Positions 1 through 15,754 are shown, numbered from the stretch's first letter. The stretch: DNA of 64,000 nucleotides from Trichoderma breve (GCF_028502605.1 NC_079234.1:2232001-2296000), one strand, 5' to 3'. Translations and numbers: made by a program. Notes: generated from the letters alone by a model not told the origin.

Positions 1-1911
<1,911 letters not shown>

Positions 1912-2935
1912 TTAGTACCTAAATAAAATTCTTTATTAAAATTAAATAAATTATTATTATTAGTATTTTTAATAACCTTATTATAATTATAATCATTAGC
2001 TAATTTATTAAAAAATAAATTAGCTATATTAATATTATTAATTATATTAAGGCCATTAACTTTATCCCCTAATCCAAAATAATAATATTAGTTAAATAAT
2101 AAATAATAAATAATAAATAAAATAGTAAATAATAAGTAATAAATAATAAATAAAATAGTAAATAATAAATAATAAAAATAAATAATATATTTATTATATT
2201 TTAGTTTTAATAAATATAAAATAGAATTATTAATATTAGGGAAAAAGTATAATAAACCTTTATTTTTAAAATAAATATTTTTAAATTAATAATCTAAAAA
2301 TAACCTATAAAAAAACAGCTTATAACAAATTAAACTAAAAGCAGTTATTTTCCTAAGAAAATACTTTTTTAATTTATTTAGGCTAAATTTAATAGCTTTT
2401 GTATAAATTTAATAATAAGTAGCTTAATAAAAATTAGTATTATAAATAAATAATATATAATAAATAAATTATGAATAAATAAATTATGAATAAATAAATT
2501 ATAAGTAAATAATATACTAATTTATTATTATTAAGCTTTTTAGTATATTTTAAATATAATAATTCTAGCTTATTATTTATTTTATAAATATATAATAATA
2601 CTATAGGAATTATTATGTAAAATTAACCTTATAATTTAATAAAAGGCTTTAAAAAAATAAGAAATATAGTTCTTAATTCTTCTAAAGCTTCCTATTTAAA
2701 GTTAGAAAAATATAACTATAAATAAATTAACTTTATAAAAATAATATAATAAATAAAATAATAAATAAATAATAATAATATACCTTTTTAAATTCTTTAT
2801 TAATTATATTATTATAATAATATAATAAAGCTTTTTTTAAACTAATTGTAATATTAAGTATATAAAATATTAAATTCCAATAGATTATATTATTTATTAA
2901 AATAAATTAATTAATAAAGATATATAAATAGTAAA

Positions 2936-3363
2936 CAGAGTTGCCAAATTCGTTAGTAGTTATTCGTTATTCGTTTCGTTAATGAATAACGAATTTTGTT
3001 CGTTTTCTTCAGGACACTAACGAAACAAAGGAATTTTTCGTTAACGAAAACGAATAACGAAAGAATCTTATTTATTTAATAGTAAATTAAATAAAATAGG
3101 TATAAAAAACAAAAAATACAGGCTTATAGCCCTGTTTTCTAGCTTTTTAGAAATATATAATTTGCTTATATAATATTTTTATTAAGCTAGCTATTAGTAA
3201 ATTCGTTACCTTCGTTAACGAGTCGTTACTAATAACGAATGCCTTCGTTTCGTTTTCTTCAGCCTATAAAAGTGAAGAATAACGAATAACGAATAACGAA
3301 AAAAATTCGTTTCGTTTTCTTCAAGGTACTAACGAAACGAATCGTTACTAATTGGCAACCCTG
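2936..3363. mobile_element. 428-bp non-autonomous hAT element (MITE) with 8-bp target duplication
   Basis: The element starts CAGAGTTGCCAAATTCG and ends, on the opposite strand, CAGGGTTGCCAATTAG. It is flanked by perfect 8-bp duplications ATAGTAAA at 2928-2935 and 3364-3371. Copy B of the host hAT element has the uninterrupted site with a single ATAGTAAA at 33,830-33,837. The right 75 bases are nearly identical to the 3' end of hAT copy A, including the TTCGTTTCGTTTTCTTCA motif, so it is probably mobilised by that transposase. The core (about 3065-3200) has no coding capacity. It keeps many CG dinucleotides, unlike its surroundings, which implies recent insertion. Confidence 0.9.
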
Positions 3364-3551
3364 ATAGTAAATAATAAATAATTACCTAGAGGAATTTTTT
3401 CCTTATTATAAAACGTAGGAATTTTTTTATCTTTTTTAGCCTTTAATATCCCTTTACTTAATAAATTACTAAGCTCTTAGGTATATTTAATTAATAAAAT
3501 AATTCGCCGTAATTGATAAATTAAATCTATAAAATAAATTAATAAATTAAT

Positions 3552-3670
3552 AAATAATATAATTATTATTATTATTATAAATAATATAATTATTATTATT
3601 ATTATAAATAATATAATTATTATTATTATTATAAATAATATAATTATAATTATTATTATAAATAATATAA
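3552..3670. repeat. short tandem array of an about 27-bp unit in hAT copy C
   Basis: About four copies of a unit reading AAATAATATAATTATTATTA lie side by side. A pyrimidine-rich tract (TTC/CTT triplets, about 3715-3765) follows. Together they create a long but meaningless low-complexity reading frame on the minus strand. Copy B has only one or two units at 34,020-34,075. Confidence 0.75.
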
Positions 3671-5891
3671 TTATAAATATAAATAAAAAACTTACTATTA
3701 GAAGATTTATTATTTTTTTCTTCCTCTTCTTTTTCTTCTTCTTCTTCTTCTTCTTCTTCTTCTTTATTATAATTATATAAGTTATTATGTACATAATTAA
3801 ATGAAAATAAATTAAAAGAAATAAAAAATATATAGTCTTTTAATATATCTTAGGCTATTAAATTAATAATATATACTATATATCTAATATAATTTATAAA
3901 GTCTTTATTATTAGCTTTTTTATAAGCTTTTTTAAAAAACTCTATAAAAGTATTACTATTATAAGCATTATCTAATATAATACTAAAATAAATAAATTAG
4001 CTTTATTAAAATATAAATAATAATAATAATATAAAATAATAAATAAATACTTAAATAGATTATTAAAATCTAATAAATAAGAAAAAGGTCTAAAGCTTTT
4101 TTAAATTACTAAAATATATAAATTCTAGTATAGCTTTCTAAAAGCTCTTTAAATCCTATAATTAAATTAGCTATTAAAATAAAATAATAAAAATATAATA
4201 AATACCTATAAGCTTATATTTTAATTTAAATTCCTTGTTAATAAAAATAGAAACTATTCCTAGATAGGAATTTTAGTTATTTAAAGTCTAAATATTAAAG
4301 GTTATAGAAAAAGTATTATTAGTTTTTAAATTAGCTTTAATATATAAATTTAAATCTAATAAACCTTTATTATAATTATCTTTTAATATTTTATAAATAT
4401 TAGTTCAATTAATTATAATATAATTATTAATATAAATATAGTTAGTTATTTAATTATAAATAATAATAATATAAATAATATAATAAAATTAATAATAATA
4501 AAATAATAAAATAAAATTAATAATAATAAAATAAGAAAATAAATAATAATAATAAAATAAAATAAATAATAAAATAAATAACTTATAAATTATAAAAAAA
4601 TTAAAGGTTATTAAACAAATTTAAAAATATAGTATTAAAAAAAATATTATTTTTAATTAAAAAAACTAATATCTTATATAAAGCTTTATCTTTATTAAAT
4701 TTATTATTAATAACCTTTAAGTTTTTATTTTATATATTTAAATTAAATAAAAAGTTATAGGTTAAAGGTATAATATTAGCTTTTATAAATAAGTTATTAA
4801 TAATAATTATAAAGGCCTAGTTATAAAAGATTAATAAGTAAATTATTAAATAATAAAATTAATTAACTTAAATAACTTTAAGTTACTAAATATCCTAATT
4901 AATTATTATAATTATAATATTATTATTATAATTTATATATAATAAATTAATTATAATTATTTATAATTAAATTATTATATTTATATTATAATAAAAAATA
5001 TTATAATTATAATAAAACCAGAAGTTCTTTTAAATTAATTAAAAAAATAAAATAATAACTTACTTCTTTTTCTAATTTTTTTAAATTCCTTATTATAAAT
5101 TATAAAGGGGTATTTTAATCAGTAGTAATAGGCTAAATTTAATAATTTAAAGCCTTTTAGTTAATAAATAGCTTTAAATTTATAACTAAGAAATTAATTA
5201 ATTAATAATAAATAAATAATAATAAAATAATAATAAATAAATAATGAAATAATAATAAAATAAATAACTAACCTTATATAATATATTTCTATTTTCCGAT
5301 TTTTTTCTAATTTAATAGGTAATAAATCCCTTGCAAATAAGTTATTTTAAAAATATAAATTTTTAAATCTTTATTTTCTTTTAATTTAAATTTAGGTCTA
5401 TTATAAATAAAATTATTAATTATACTAGCTTTATTATTAATAATAAAGGAATTTAAATATAAAAAAAGATTAAAATTAAGAATATTATAAATAAGTAATA
5501 GTTTAAAATTTAAATCAGTAGCTTTATAAACTTCTTCTTTAAAAATATTTATTTCTTTATATTTATAATTAAAATCTATTATAAAGAAGTATTATTATAA
5601 TAAAAAACTATTATTATAATAAAATAAAGAAAAAAAACATAAAGAAAAAAGGCTAATTATATAAATAATTTAATCTTATAATAATTTTAATAATAAATTA
5701 TATAATAAAGAAAACAAATTAAACTATAGGTTAGACTATAGGTTAGATAATAAATTATATAATAAAAATAAATTAAACTATAAGTTATATAATAAAAATA
5801 AATTATCTCATAAATTATATAATAAATTATATAATTTATTTTTATTATATATAACTTTATATTTTTATAATTTATTATATTTTTATTATAT

Positions 5892-6055
5892 AACTTATTA
5901 TATAATTATTATATAACTTATTATATAATTATTATATAACTTATTATATAATTATTATATAACTTATTATATAATTATTATATAACTTATTATATAATTA
6001 TTATATAACTTATTATATAATTATTATATAACTTATTATATAATTATTATATAAT
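5892..6055. repeat. 23-bp minisatellite, about seven copies
   Basis: The unit AACTTATTATATAATTATTATAT (23 bp) recurs with its C at 5894, 5917, 5940, 5963, 5986, 6009 and 6032. The matching part of hAT copy B (about 36,556-36,610) has a single unit, so the array expanded inside copy C after the two copies separated. Confidence 0.88.
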
Positions 6056-6610
6056 AAATTATATAATAAATTATATAGGTTTTAATTTTAATATTTATTA
6101 TATATTTACTATAGTTTTATAATATTTATTATTTATATTTTATAATACTATTTTTCTTATAATTATATAAGCTATAATAAAGGAAATATTTTAATAGTAA
6201 ATTTTATTTTATATAAAAGTATTCTTTTAGCTTTAAATAATAGTTAAAATTTTACTATTTAAATTACAGCTTTATTATAACTTTTATAATAAAAGTAAAA
6301 ATAGTTTTATAAAATATATATAATAAATAATATTATTTTATATTTTATTATAATATAGTTATTATATATAATTTAAAATTAAAAAAATAGTATTTTTTTA
6401 AATTAACTAAATTAGTAATTAATAACGGATTTCGTTTCTTCTTTTGTTAATGAATATAATTTATTATTTATTAATGAATAACGAAAAAAAATTTATTTCG
6501 TTAGTTAGTTAAAGAAAATAAACGAAATTCGTTATTTGTTAATAAATAACAAAGAGTTATTTATTAATAAAACAAATAACAAATAACTACTAATGAATTT
6601 AGCAACCCTA

Positions 6611-8867
6611 ATAATAGTTAATATTATTATAATTTTTATTATTATTATATATATATATATATATATTATTTAAATTATTATAATTATTTATTTAAATTTA
6701 CTATATAAATAAATAAATTAATTAATAATGAAATTAATATTAATTTATTTTATTATTCATTATTCATTATTATTTACTTTTTTTAAAAAAAAATTAATTT
6801 TATTAATTTTGTTTTCTTTATTAATTTAATAAAACTAAATTAGTTAATAATTAATTTAATTTAATAAATTATCACTAATTTATAACCTTGATAAAGAGTA
6901 TTAGGGTTTATATAAATATAATTTATATAATATTAAAACTTATTGATTTAAATAAGCTAGGAATATTTTAATAAAAAACCCTTACTTAAGAAATTAAATA
7001 TTAATACTTATAAAGCCTAAACTTCTTATATTTAAGGAATTTTAAAGGTAATTAAAATAAAAAAAATACTAAAAAGTAAGTAATATATATAAATTAAAGA
7101 ATAAAGTTTATTAAATTATAAAATAATATTTAAATATTTATATTATAAAAAAATAAGTTTTTAATTATAAATTAATAAACTTAAATAAAGTTAATAAATT
7201 AATAATTTAATATATAAAAATATTAACTTTTTACTTTTTTTAATTTTAATTAAAACTTTTAGTATTTTTAAACTTACTTAATAAAATATTTTATTATAAA
7301 TAATTATTTTAAAATAATTAATTATATTAGCTTAAGATTAAATAATATTTTACTTAATTATACTTGTATTTTATAATAATTTATAAACTTAATTTAAAAA
7401 TACTACTTTATTACCTTTATTACCTTTAAGTTAATTTTTAAGTAATTTCTTTTAATAAAGCTTATTTATAATATTTTACTATAGCTTTATTTATAAAATT
7501 ATATTAAAATTAATTAATTAAAAAAAAAATTTTACTTATTATATTAGTATAAAGTATAAGGAGAAAAAATAATTAAATTAGAAATATTTATATAAATAAT
7601 TATATATTTATTTTAAAACTTAAAGAAAAAATAATAAAAAATATACTTTATAATTTAAAAATTATAATAAAGCTTAAATATTATAAATATTTAAATTTTA
7701 ATAATATAAAAAAAAGATTATAAACCTTAAGTTTAAAATAAAAAAAAAATTAAAATATAATTAATTATTTTTAAATAAAGTTAATATTATAATAATATTA
7801 TACTAAAACTTATACAATTTATAAAGATTTATTAAAAAAGATAAGAAAATAAAAAATAAATATAGTAAATTAATTAATTACTATTACTTAAATTAGTTAA
7901 GAAATATTAAAATAGTTATAATTTTTTATTATATTATAAAACTAAGGGAAAATATTAAAAATAATATTTTTTACTTTATAATACTAAAAAATTATTATTT
8001 ATTTATTTTTTTAAAAATTTATAAAAAAAAACTTAAAATAATATTTACTTTATAATAATATACTTTTATTAATTTAAAATTATATAAAATACTTAAGAAG
8101 AAAAAGTAGTAATTAAATTATAATAATATAAATTTTTTAAAGAAAATAATAATAATAAAACTAATTAAAAAAATTATAAAAAAAAAAATTAAAAAATTAA
8201 ATAATTAAGTAATTTACTAAAAGAAATTAATGTAAAAAAAAAGGTTAATTATAAAGAAAGTAATTTTCTTTTATTATATTTAACTAAACTTAAATAAAAG
8301 TATATTAATTTTTTTTCTTTTTATTTAAAAAATTTATTAAATTTAAAAACTATAAAAAATAAAATTAAAATTAAATAGCTTTTTATAAAGAAAAAATAAT
8401 AATTATTATAATTTTAAAAATAAATTTACTAAAGTTTACTTTTAAAATCTTAAGGGAAAGCTTTTAATAAAGGAATTTAATTAAGTTTATAACCTATAGT
8501 AACTAAAACAAATAATTAAGTTAGGTTTAACTTTATTTAATAATATAAAGGAATATAGCTTTTTTTATTTAAATTAAATAAGTAAAATAAATTATTTTAA
8601 TAAAATAAAACCTAGCTATAGTAATTAAATTAAATAATTCCTTAAACTTATATTTATATTATAGTTTTTATAATAGTTAAATAAGTTGGGTTTTTTATAA
8701 TATATTTAAATATTATTAAGTTAACTTAAAAATATATTCCTTAGTTATTAATAAAGTAATATAATTTATATAAAAAGTTATTTAAGTTTATTAATATTTA
8801 AGTAATAAATTAAAATTATATAATTAAAATAAATAAAAAATATAAAATAAAATAATAAATTTATTAT
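6611..8867. other. AT-rich sequence without recognisable gene
   Basis: This stretch separates hAT copy C from the first R1 repeat. Near 6870-6890 the sequence CACTAATTTATAACCTTG resembles the right end of the 428-bp element (CACTAATTGGCAACCCTG), so a decayed small hAT element probably ends at 6890; its left end was not found. A short (TA)n run lies near 6647-6665. The remainder may be transposon interior, but no protein motif could be read. Confidence 0.45.
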
Positions 8868-9640
8868 TGTAAAGGTTATATTTATTATTAAAAAAGTTAG
8901 TAAAGCTATAATAGCTAAGTTAAAGAAAAGCTATACCTTAGCCTTTAGTTTAAAATCTAAAAATAATTTATAACTTAACTTAATTAACTATAGTTAACTA
9001 AGTTAAACCTTAAAGATTTAGGCTATAAAATATAGCTGCTATTATATTAAGGTTTAAGACTAAACTTAAAGTATATAAAATAGCCTAAATAATAAAGTTT
9101 AAATATAATATAACTAATATATATATAAAAAGGCCTAAATAATAAAGTTTAAGTATAATATAAGCTTTAAGCCTATGACTAATAGTTTAATAACTTAATT
9201 AAACTAAATAAGCTTAATCCTTTTATTAAGTTATAAAAGGCAGTAATAATTCTACCTAAAAATAGATTATATATATAATACTTTTAAAATCAAAAGACTA
9301 TATAATAAAATAATATACTTTAATTACTTTTTTTTAGTAATAGCTATAACTTAATTATAATAGTAAAATAGCTAAATAAATAATTAAATTTATAATCAAT
9401 AAAATTATAAATTTAATAATTAAAAGCTTTAAAAAAGAAAAAATTAAAGCTAGGTAAAGTAAAGTATAAGTTAAATTAATTAAAGAGTATTAAAAACCCT
9501 AAGCTAAGTAAAAATATTAAGAAAATTATTAAAAAAGCTAATAAAGTAATTTATTAAAAGTTATTACTATATATAAAGGTTTTTTTATAGTTAGTTTCTT
9601 TTAGGTAGTTTATTTTTTATACTTAAGAGAGAAATTTAGT
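8868..9640 (+). repeat. R1 LTR-like repeat, copy 1 (best preserved)
   Basis: This copy begins TGTAAAGGTTATATTTATTA and ends near TTTTTATACTTAAGAGAGAA. Other copies, in both orientations, begin and end at the same places, so this is one dispersed repeat unit of 0.7-1.0 kb. The TG start, an A-ending terminus and lack of coding suggest a solo LTR of a retrotransposon. A 32-bp near-perfect palindrome centred on CTATAG lies at 8975-9006. It keeps more C and G than the other copies and may be the youngest. Confidence 0.7.
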
Positions 9641-10085
9641 ATTATATATAAATATTATTAATTTTGATAGTTTTTAAATATTATAAAAAAATATATATAA
9701 AAAATAATTATATATAAAATTAATTATTAATTTTTAATAATTATAAAAAAGTTTTTAAATAATATAATTTAAAGTATATAATATAATTAAAATTAATTTT
9801 TAATATATAATTATTAATAAAATTTATATTTATTTATTTATTTAATTTTTTATAAACTTAAAGTAAATTATTATTTATATATTAAAAAAATAATAAATAT
9901 TAATATAATTTTAAAAAAATTTAAATTTATTTATAGTAAAATAATTATAATTTTATAATATAATAAAATATTTATAATTTTATTATATATAGTAAATATA
10001 AAATATATAAAAAGCAAAATTTAATTTATACTTTAGTTAATTAATTAAAAATTAAAATTTTTTAAAGTTAAATATAATATAATAG

Positions 10086-10520
10086 TAAAATTACTAAATT
10101 TATTAATAATTATTTATTATTTATTTTATTAATAAATAATAAATTTTATTTATTTTCTTTAAGGTATTAATAAAATAAAAGAATTTTTTATTAATAATAA
10201 TAAATAATAAAGGATATTTATTTATTAAATAATAAATTAAATAAAATAAATATAAAAAATATAAAAAATATAAACTTATAGCTTTATTTTTTAACTTTAT
10301 AAAAATATATAATTTACTTATATAATATTTCTATTAACTAAGTTATTATTAAATTTATTATTTTTATTAATAAATTATTATTAATAACTAAGGTTATTAA
10401 TTAGTAATAATTTATTTTATTAATATTTTAAAGAAAATAAAATAAAAGAAATTTATTATTTATTAATTATTGTTAAATAATAATAAATAATAAATAATAA
10501 AATAAATTATTATTAATTTT
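10086..10520. mobile_element. decayed copy of the 428-bp hAT MITE
   Basis: Bases 10,086-10,420 follow the 428-bp element at 2936 step by step, with almost every C changed to T and G to A. The left terminus TAAAATTACTAAATT corresponds to CAGAGTTGCCAAATT, and the core around ATAAACTTATAGC matches ACAGGCTTATAGC. The right end is less clear. This is a heavily mutated older insertion. Confidence 0.65.
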
Positions 10521-10644
10521 ATTATTTTTTAATAAATTATTTTTAATATAATTAATTTATAAATATAAAATAAAATAAATAGTAAAATTTATTTATTTTA
10601 AGTAATATATTTATTTTATTTTATTTTATAATAATTATATTAGG

Positions 10645-10781
10645 TATTAAAATATATATTTAATTAATTTAAATCTTTACTAAACTTTCATTAAATAAAT
10701 AACCTTTTTATATATTATTTACTACTAGGCCCTTATATTTAGCTTATATAAATACCTTTATAATTACTACTTTTTTTAATA
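10645..10781 (-). repeat. copia 3' LTR
   Basis: This 137-bp repeat matches 15,618-15,754 along its full length. The differences seen are mostly C/T or G/A, for example CTTTTTTTAATA here against CCCCTTTTAGTA in the partner. Termini TA...TA are explained as mutated TG...CA. It is the 3' LTR because the element reads on the minus strand. Confidence 0.85.
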
Positions 10782-13700
10782 CTTTTACTTAAGAAATATA
10801 AAGTTATTTTATTATTAATTTTACTTAAACTTTTTTAAAGTTAAAAACTTTTATTTATTAAGTACTATTATTAACTAAAGCTAGCTTTTACTTACTAAGT
10901 ATATTTACTTTTTTTTAAAGTTAACTTTTATTTATTAAGTATTTTTAAAATTATTAAAATAAAAATTATTAAAGTTTTTATTTTACTTTAATACTATTAC
11001 CTTAATTAATTAAAAATAGTTTTACTATAAATTTTTATATTTATTATTTTTTTTAAGCTAAAGGCTTTTTAAAATTTAAAAAATTACTTTTTACTTAATA
11101 ATTTTATTAAGCTATTTATAATTATTTTCTTTATAAAAATATACTTTAGTTAAACTTTTTGTTTTTTAACTTTTTTATAAATAAAGTAATATTATATTTT
11201 AATATATTTTAAACTTTTATAATTTATTAAATTTTTTATAAATATAATTACTCCTTAGTTATTATAAAAAATTATAACTATAGCTAAAGCTAAGTTTTTA
11301 ATAATATTTATATTTTTTTTTTAAATTAATTTATAATTTTAAAAATAACTTTTATAATTAAATTACTTTTTTTATAATATTTATTTAACTTATATATTTA
11401 ACTTTATAATTAAAAAATATTATAATTATTTATTTTTTTAATAATTAATTAATTTTATTATTACTAATATTAAAAATATAATTAAAAATTAATTTTCTTA
11501 TATTTAAATTACTAACTTAGTTAAAATTATTATAATTATAAAATAATTAAAGTTTTTTTTTATATTTAAAGTATAGGTTTTTAGTTTTTTAAAAATAATA
11601 AAATACTTTTTTAATAACTTAATAATATAGCTTATTAAAGTAGCTAAAATAATAACTAAATATAAAAATAATATATATAATATTAAACTTTATTTTTAAT
11701 ATTAAATATATTAAAAATCTTATTATTAATTAATATTTTTATTTTTTTTTAAAATTATAAATATAGTTTTTTATTAACTTTTAAAAATAAACTTCTATTA
11801 TTAAAATTAAGGATTTTATATACTTAATTATATTAAACTACTAAAAGATTTTTTAAATATAATTTTATTAATTAAAATAAATTATTTTTATACTTTTATT
11901 ATATTAAATTTTTATTCTTAAGTAATAACTATATAACCTAAGATTTATTATTTAAAAATAATTATAAAAAGCTTTTTTAATTACTAAAATCTTTTACTTT
12001 TTTTTATTAATAATAAATAAGTTATTAATATAAATTATAATAAAAATATTATTTTTAATAAAAATACTATAGTTTAATATTATTAAATAAAAGCTTAATA
12101 TAAAAAAGAAATTTATAAATATTTTATATTAAATATAAAGTATTTATTTAAGTTTATATAAAGCTTTATTTAACTTATAAATTATATTAGTTTTATTCTT
12201 AAAGCTAGTAAATTACTTTATATAAATATTTTTATTTATTAATTTATAAAAATAAAGAATTTTTATATTTATTTATTTTATTTTTAAATCTAAGGTAATT
12301 ATTATAATAAATAAAATTTTATATATTATTAACTTAATAATAAAAGTAAAAGTTTTAAAATAATTTATACTAAAGATTTATTTAAAGCCTTAAATAACTT
12401 AGTAAGCTTTATATTTAATTATTTAATTATTAAAGTTATATTTAAGTTTATATATTTATTTTTTTTATAAAATATTTATATTTAAAATTATTAATATTAT
12501 AAATTAAGTTTTATTTTTTTATAAAGCTTAAATTTTCTTAAATATTATATTATTTTATTTATTTTAAAAAAAAAAAAATTTATTTTTATAAATAATTATA
12601 ATTTTATATTTTAAATTATAATTTTACTTAATATTATAAAGGCTAAAATATTAAAAAATATATAATAGCTTTATAATAAATATTAAAGTTCTAAGTACTT
12701 TAATACTTTTTTTATAATTTTAACCTTTTTTATTATAGTTTTATTTAATAATAATACTATAATTATAAACTAAATTAAGTTAGTTTTTTTATATTATTTA
12801 AAATTAATAGTTTTTTTTATTTATATTTTAATTTATATTATTTTAAAATAATATAGTAAAATCTTTTCTATTTTAAAATAAATATTAAAGTAGTTAATAA
12901 CCTTCCTCCCTAAGGTAAAAAAGTAATAAATTATATTTTCTATAAACTTTAAGAAAATATATCTTAGTTTTTTTTTATTTAGTTTTTTTTTTATACTTAA
13001 AAAACTAAGGCTTAGGTTATAATTTTAATTATATAAATATTAAAAATATTTAATTATTAACTAAATATAAGTTAAAATAATATTTTATTAAAGGTATTAT
13101 ATAAACTATAATTTTAAAAATAGTTTATAGTTTTTAATACTTTTAATTAATATTTTTATAATATTTTACTATTAATTATTATTAAAAATAATTTATTTTT
13201 AATTATAATATTAAAACTTTTAGTAATATTATTTAATTAATATTACTTTATTATAAAAAACTTAATAATAAAACTATATTTAATAGCTTAAAGTTTAAAT
13301 TTTTTACTATAGAATTCTTTTATATTATTAAAATAAATAATTTATTATTTTTACTATTATAGCTTTTTTTTTTTTAAAAAATAAAATAAATTTATAAATA
13401 AACTTTTAGGTATTTTCTTTAACTTAAATTACTTTACTTTTACTAAATTTACTATAATTATTAACTAAAGTTATTTAATATTAATTTTTTTTATAATTAT
13501 AATATAAAATAATTCATAAATATTAATATAAATTATATTTTTAATATATTTTACTTAGTAAAGTTCTTTTTTATATAAAAGTTTTTTTATTTTATTATAT
13601 ATATAAGCTTTATAAATATAAAATTCTTAAGTTATATTTATTTTTATTATTATTTTTTTTAGTTAAATAATATTTTATTTTCCTAAATAACTTATTTTAT

Positions 13701-15617
13701 TATATTATAATTTTATTTTAAATATAATAATATAAAAAACTAATACTTAAGTAAGTAATATATTTATTTATTAATTTAGTTTTTTTTTTTAAATTATTTA
13801 AATATTTACTATAATTATTATATTAATATTATAATTAAAAAGTTAGGTTATTAATATTAAATTAACTCCTAGGCTAAGGGTATATAATATATTTATAAAA
13901 GTTACTATAATTAAAGAGTTTTTATTAATATATTAATATATAATATTATTTATATTTTTAACTTTAACTTTAAAATTTTTTATTTTTTTAAAAATACTAT
14001 TATATAACCTTAATATTTTTAAATTAAACTTTTCTTTTTATAAATTATATAATTTTTATATTTTAAATTAAAAATCTAAATTAATTAAAAATTATAATAT
14101 TTTATTTAAAATATAATATAATAGTTATTTATAGCTTTTTAATTAGTTTTAGTTAATATTAATTTTATAATTTAATTAAAAATTAAATTTAAGGGTTTTT
14201 TTTAATAAAATTTATATTTTCTTTATTTTTTTTACTTTTTTTATAAATTAAATTTTAAATTAAAGTATTTTACTTTATTATAATTAATTTTTTTATAATA
14301 AATATAATATAATTTTTTTATTATCTTAGTTTTTTTATTTAATAATAAAATTATAAGCTACTTATATAAATTAATGTAAAAAGTATTATTTATTATTATA
14401 TTATTTTTTTACTTAGTTTTTTTTACTTTTATATTATTAATTATATTTTTTAACTTAAGTATAGTTTAAATATTATAATTTACTTAAAAAATAATATATT
14501 AACTTATATAATTCTTACTTAGGCTATTTATAAACTTTAAAATTAAATAACTAAAAAGTAATTTATATTTTACTTTAACTTAAATAAACTTTTTTTATAT
14601 TATATTAATTTTTTAAATATAATTATAAATAATAATAAAGTTAAAATATATATATTTTTCTTATTTTTAATATACTATTTAAAGTATACTTAATTTAAAA
14701 AACTAAAACTTTTTTTTTAAATATTAAAAAATATATAAAACTATTTTTTTTTACTTAAGAAATTGCTTAGTAATAAAGAAAAAGTTTTATTTAATATTTT
14801 AATATATTAATATTATTTTATATATTAGGTTTTTAATTATAAAATAAAGATTTTATATTTAACCTTATATTTATTTAATAAATTAAAAGCTTTAATTAAA
14901 TTTATCATAAGTTTTATTTAATATATTTACTATTAATAATTTTTTTTTTTTTAAAATTAAGGAGGTTATATAAATTAAGGTTATTTATTATTATTAACTT
15001 AATTTCTAATTTTATTTTTACTAATAGTACTATTATAATTTTAAAAGTAATATTTCTTTATTAATTATATTAGTAAAATATATTATAAAAAATTTAAAAG
15101 TAGTTTTATATTAATAATATTTAAATTTTATAATTAAAAAGTTTTATATTATTAAAAAGTAAAAAAATAATAATAATAATATTATTTTTTTTAAACTTTT
15201 TAAAAATTAAAATTAATATAAGTTTTATATAAAAAATTTTATTTAATTTATAATTATTAATTTTCTTTAGCTTAATTTTCTAAAGTTATTATTTTTTTTA
15301 TTAATAATATTAGTAATAGTTTTAAACTTATATTAATTTTATAATTAAATTATTTAAGGCTTAGGATCTTAATTATTAATAATTTTAATTATAGTTTTAT
15401 AATTAACTTTATAAATAATATTAATTATATTTTTAAAAACTTAATTAATTAATTAAACTAATAAAGTTTTAGTTTATTATTTTAAAAATATAAGTTTTAT
15501 AATTCTCTTTTTTAATTAAGTAATTTTAATTTATAAATAAATTACCGCTAGGTTTATTAATTTAATAAAAGTTAATATTAATATTTAATTTATTACTAAA
15601 AGTATAAGCTTATAATT

Positions 15618-15754
15618 TATTAAAATATATATTTAATTAACTTAAATCTTTACTAAACTTTTATTAAGTAAATAACTTTTTTATATATTATTTACTACTA
15701 GGCCTTTATATTTAGCTTATATAAATACTTTTATAATTACTACCCCTTTTAGTA
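15618..15754 (-). repeat. copia 5' LTR
   Basis: This is the partner of 10,645-10,781 and is somewhat less mutated. The adjoining bases 15,606-15,617 read, on the minus strand, as the mutated initiator-tRNA primer site AATTATAAGCTT. Confidence 0.85.

Larger units (their letters stand above)
1912..6610 (-). mobile_element. hAT transposon copy C, truncated by nested copy A
   Basis: An inverted relative of copy A and copy B. Bases 1912-2100 are the reverse complement of copy A bases about 640-775, and the whole stretch runs parallel to copy B (32,867-37,088). It starts in the middle of the transposase because copy A is inserted there; the missing 3' half should lie left of the window. It ends at 6610 with AGCAACCCTA, a decayed form of the GGCAACCCTG terminus. 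Its sequence is interrupted by a 428-bp nested element (2936-3363) and contains expanded minisatellites. CpG and CpA sites are more depleted than in copy A but less than in copy B. The reading frame is destroyed. Confidence 0.78.
10645..15754 (-). mobile_element. Ty1/copia LTR retrotransposon, full-length but destroyed by mutation
   Basis: Two 137-bp direct repeats (10,645-10,781 and 15,618-15,754) bound the element, and the 5-bp sequence TTAGG flanks it on both sides (10,640-10,644 and 15,755-15,759). The element reads on the minus strand. At about 12,137-12,186 the translation is KLNKALYKLK-stop, the copia reverse-transcriptase signature KLNKALYGLKQAPR after G-to-A and C-to-T changes. At about 12,010-12,048 YINNLFII corresponds to YVDDLFII. 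Just inside the minus-strand 5' LTR is AATTATAAGCTT, matching GGTTATGAGCCC, the half-molecule initiator-Met-tRNA primer site used by copia. The total of 5.1 kb is usual for the family. All catalytic aspartates in the YVDD box are lost. Confidence 0.88.

Noticed and set aside
3477..3794. Lys/Ile-rich reading frame on the minus strand
   Set aside because: It is made of simple repeats and a CTT/TTC tract inside hAT copy C; no protein features.
6611..6640. Homologous flanks right of hAT copies B and C implying a segmental duplication
   Set aside because: Both continue ATAATA(A/G)TTAATATTA, but the match is short and of very low complexity, so chance is enough.
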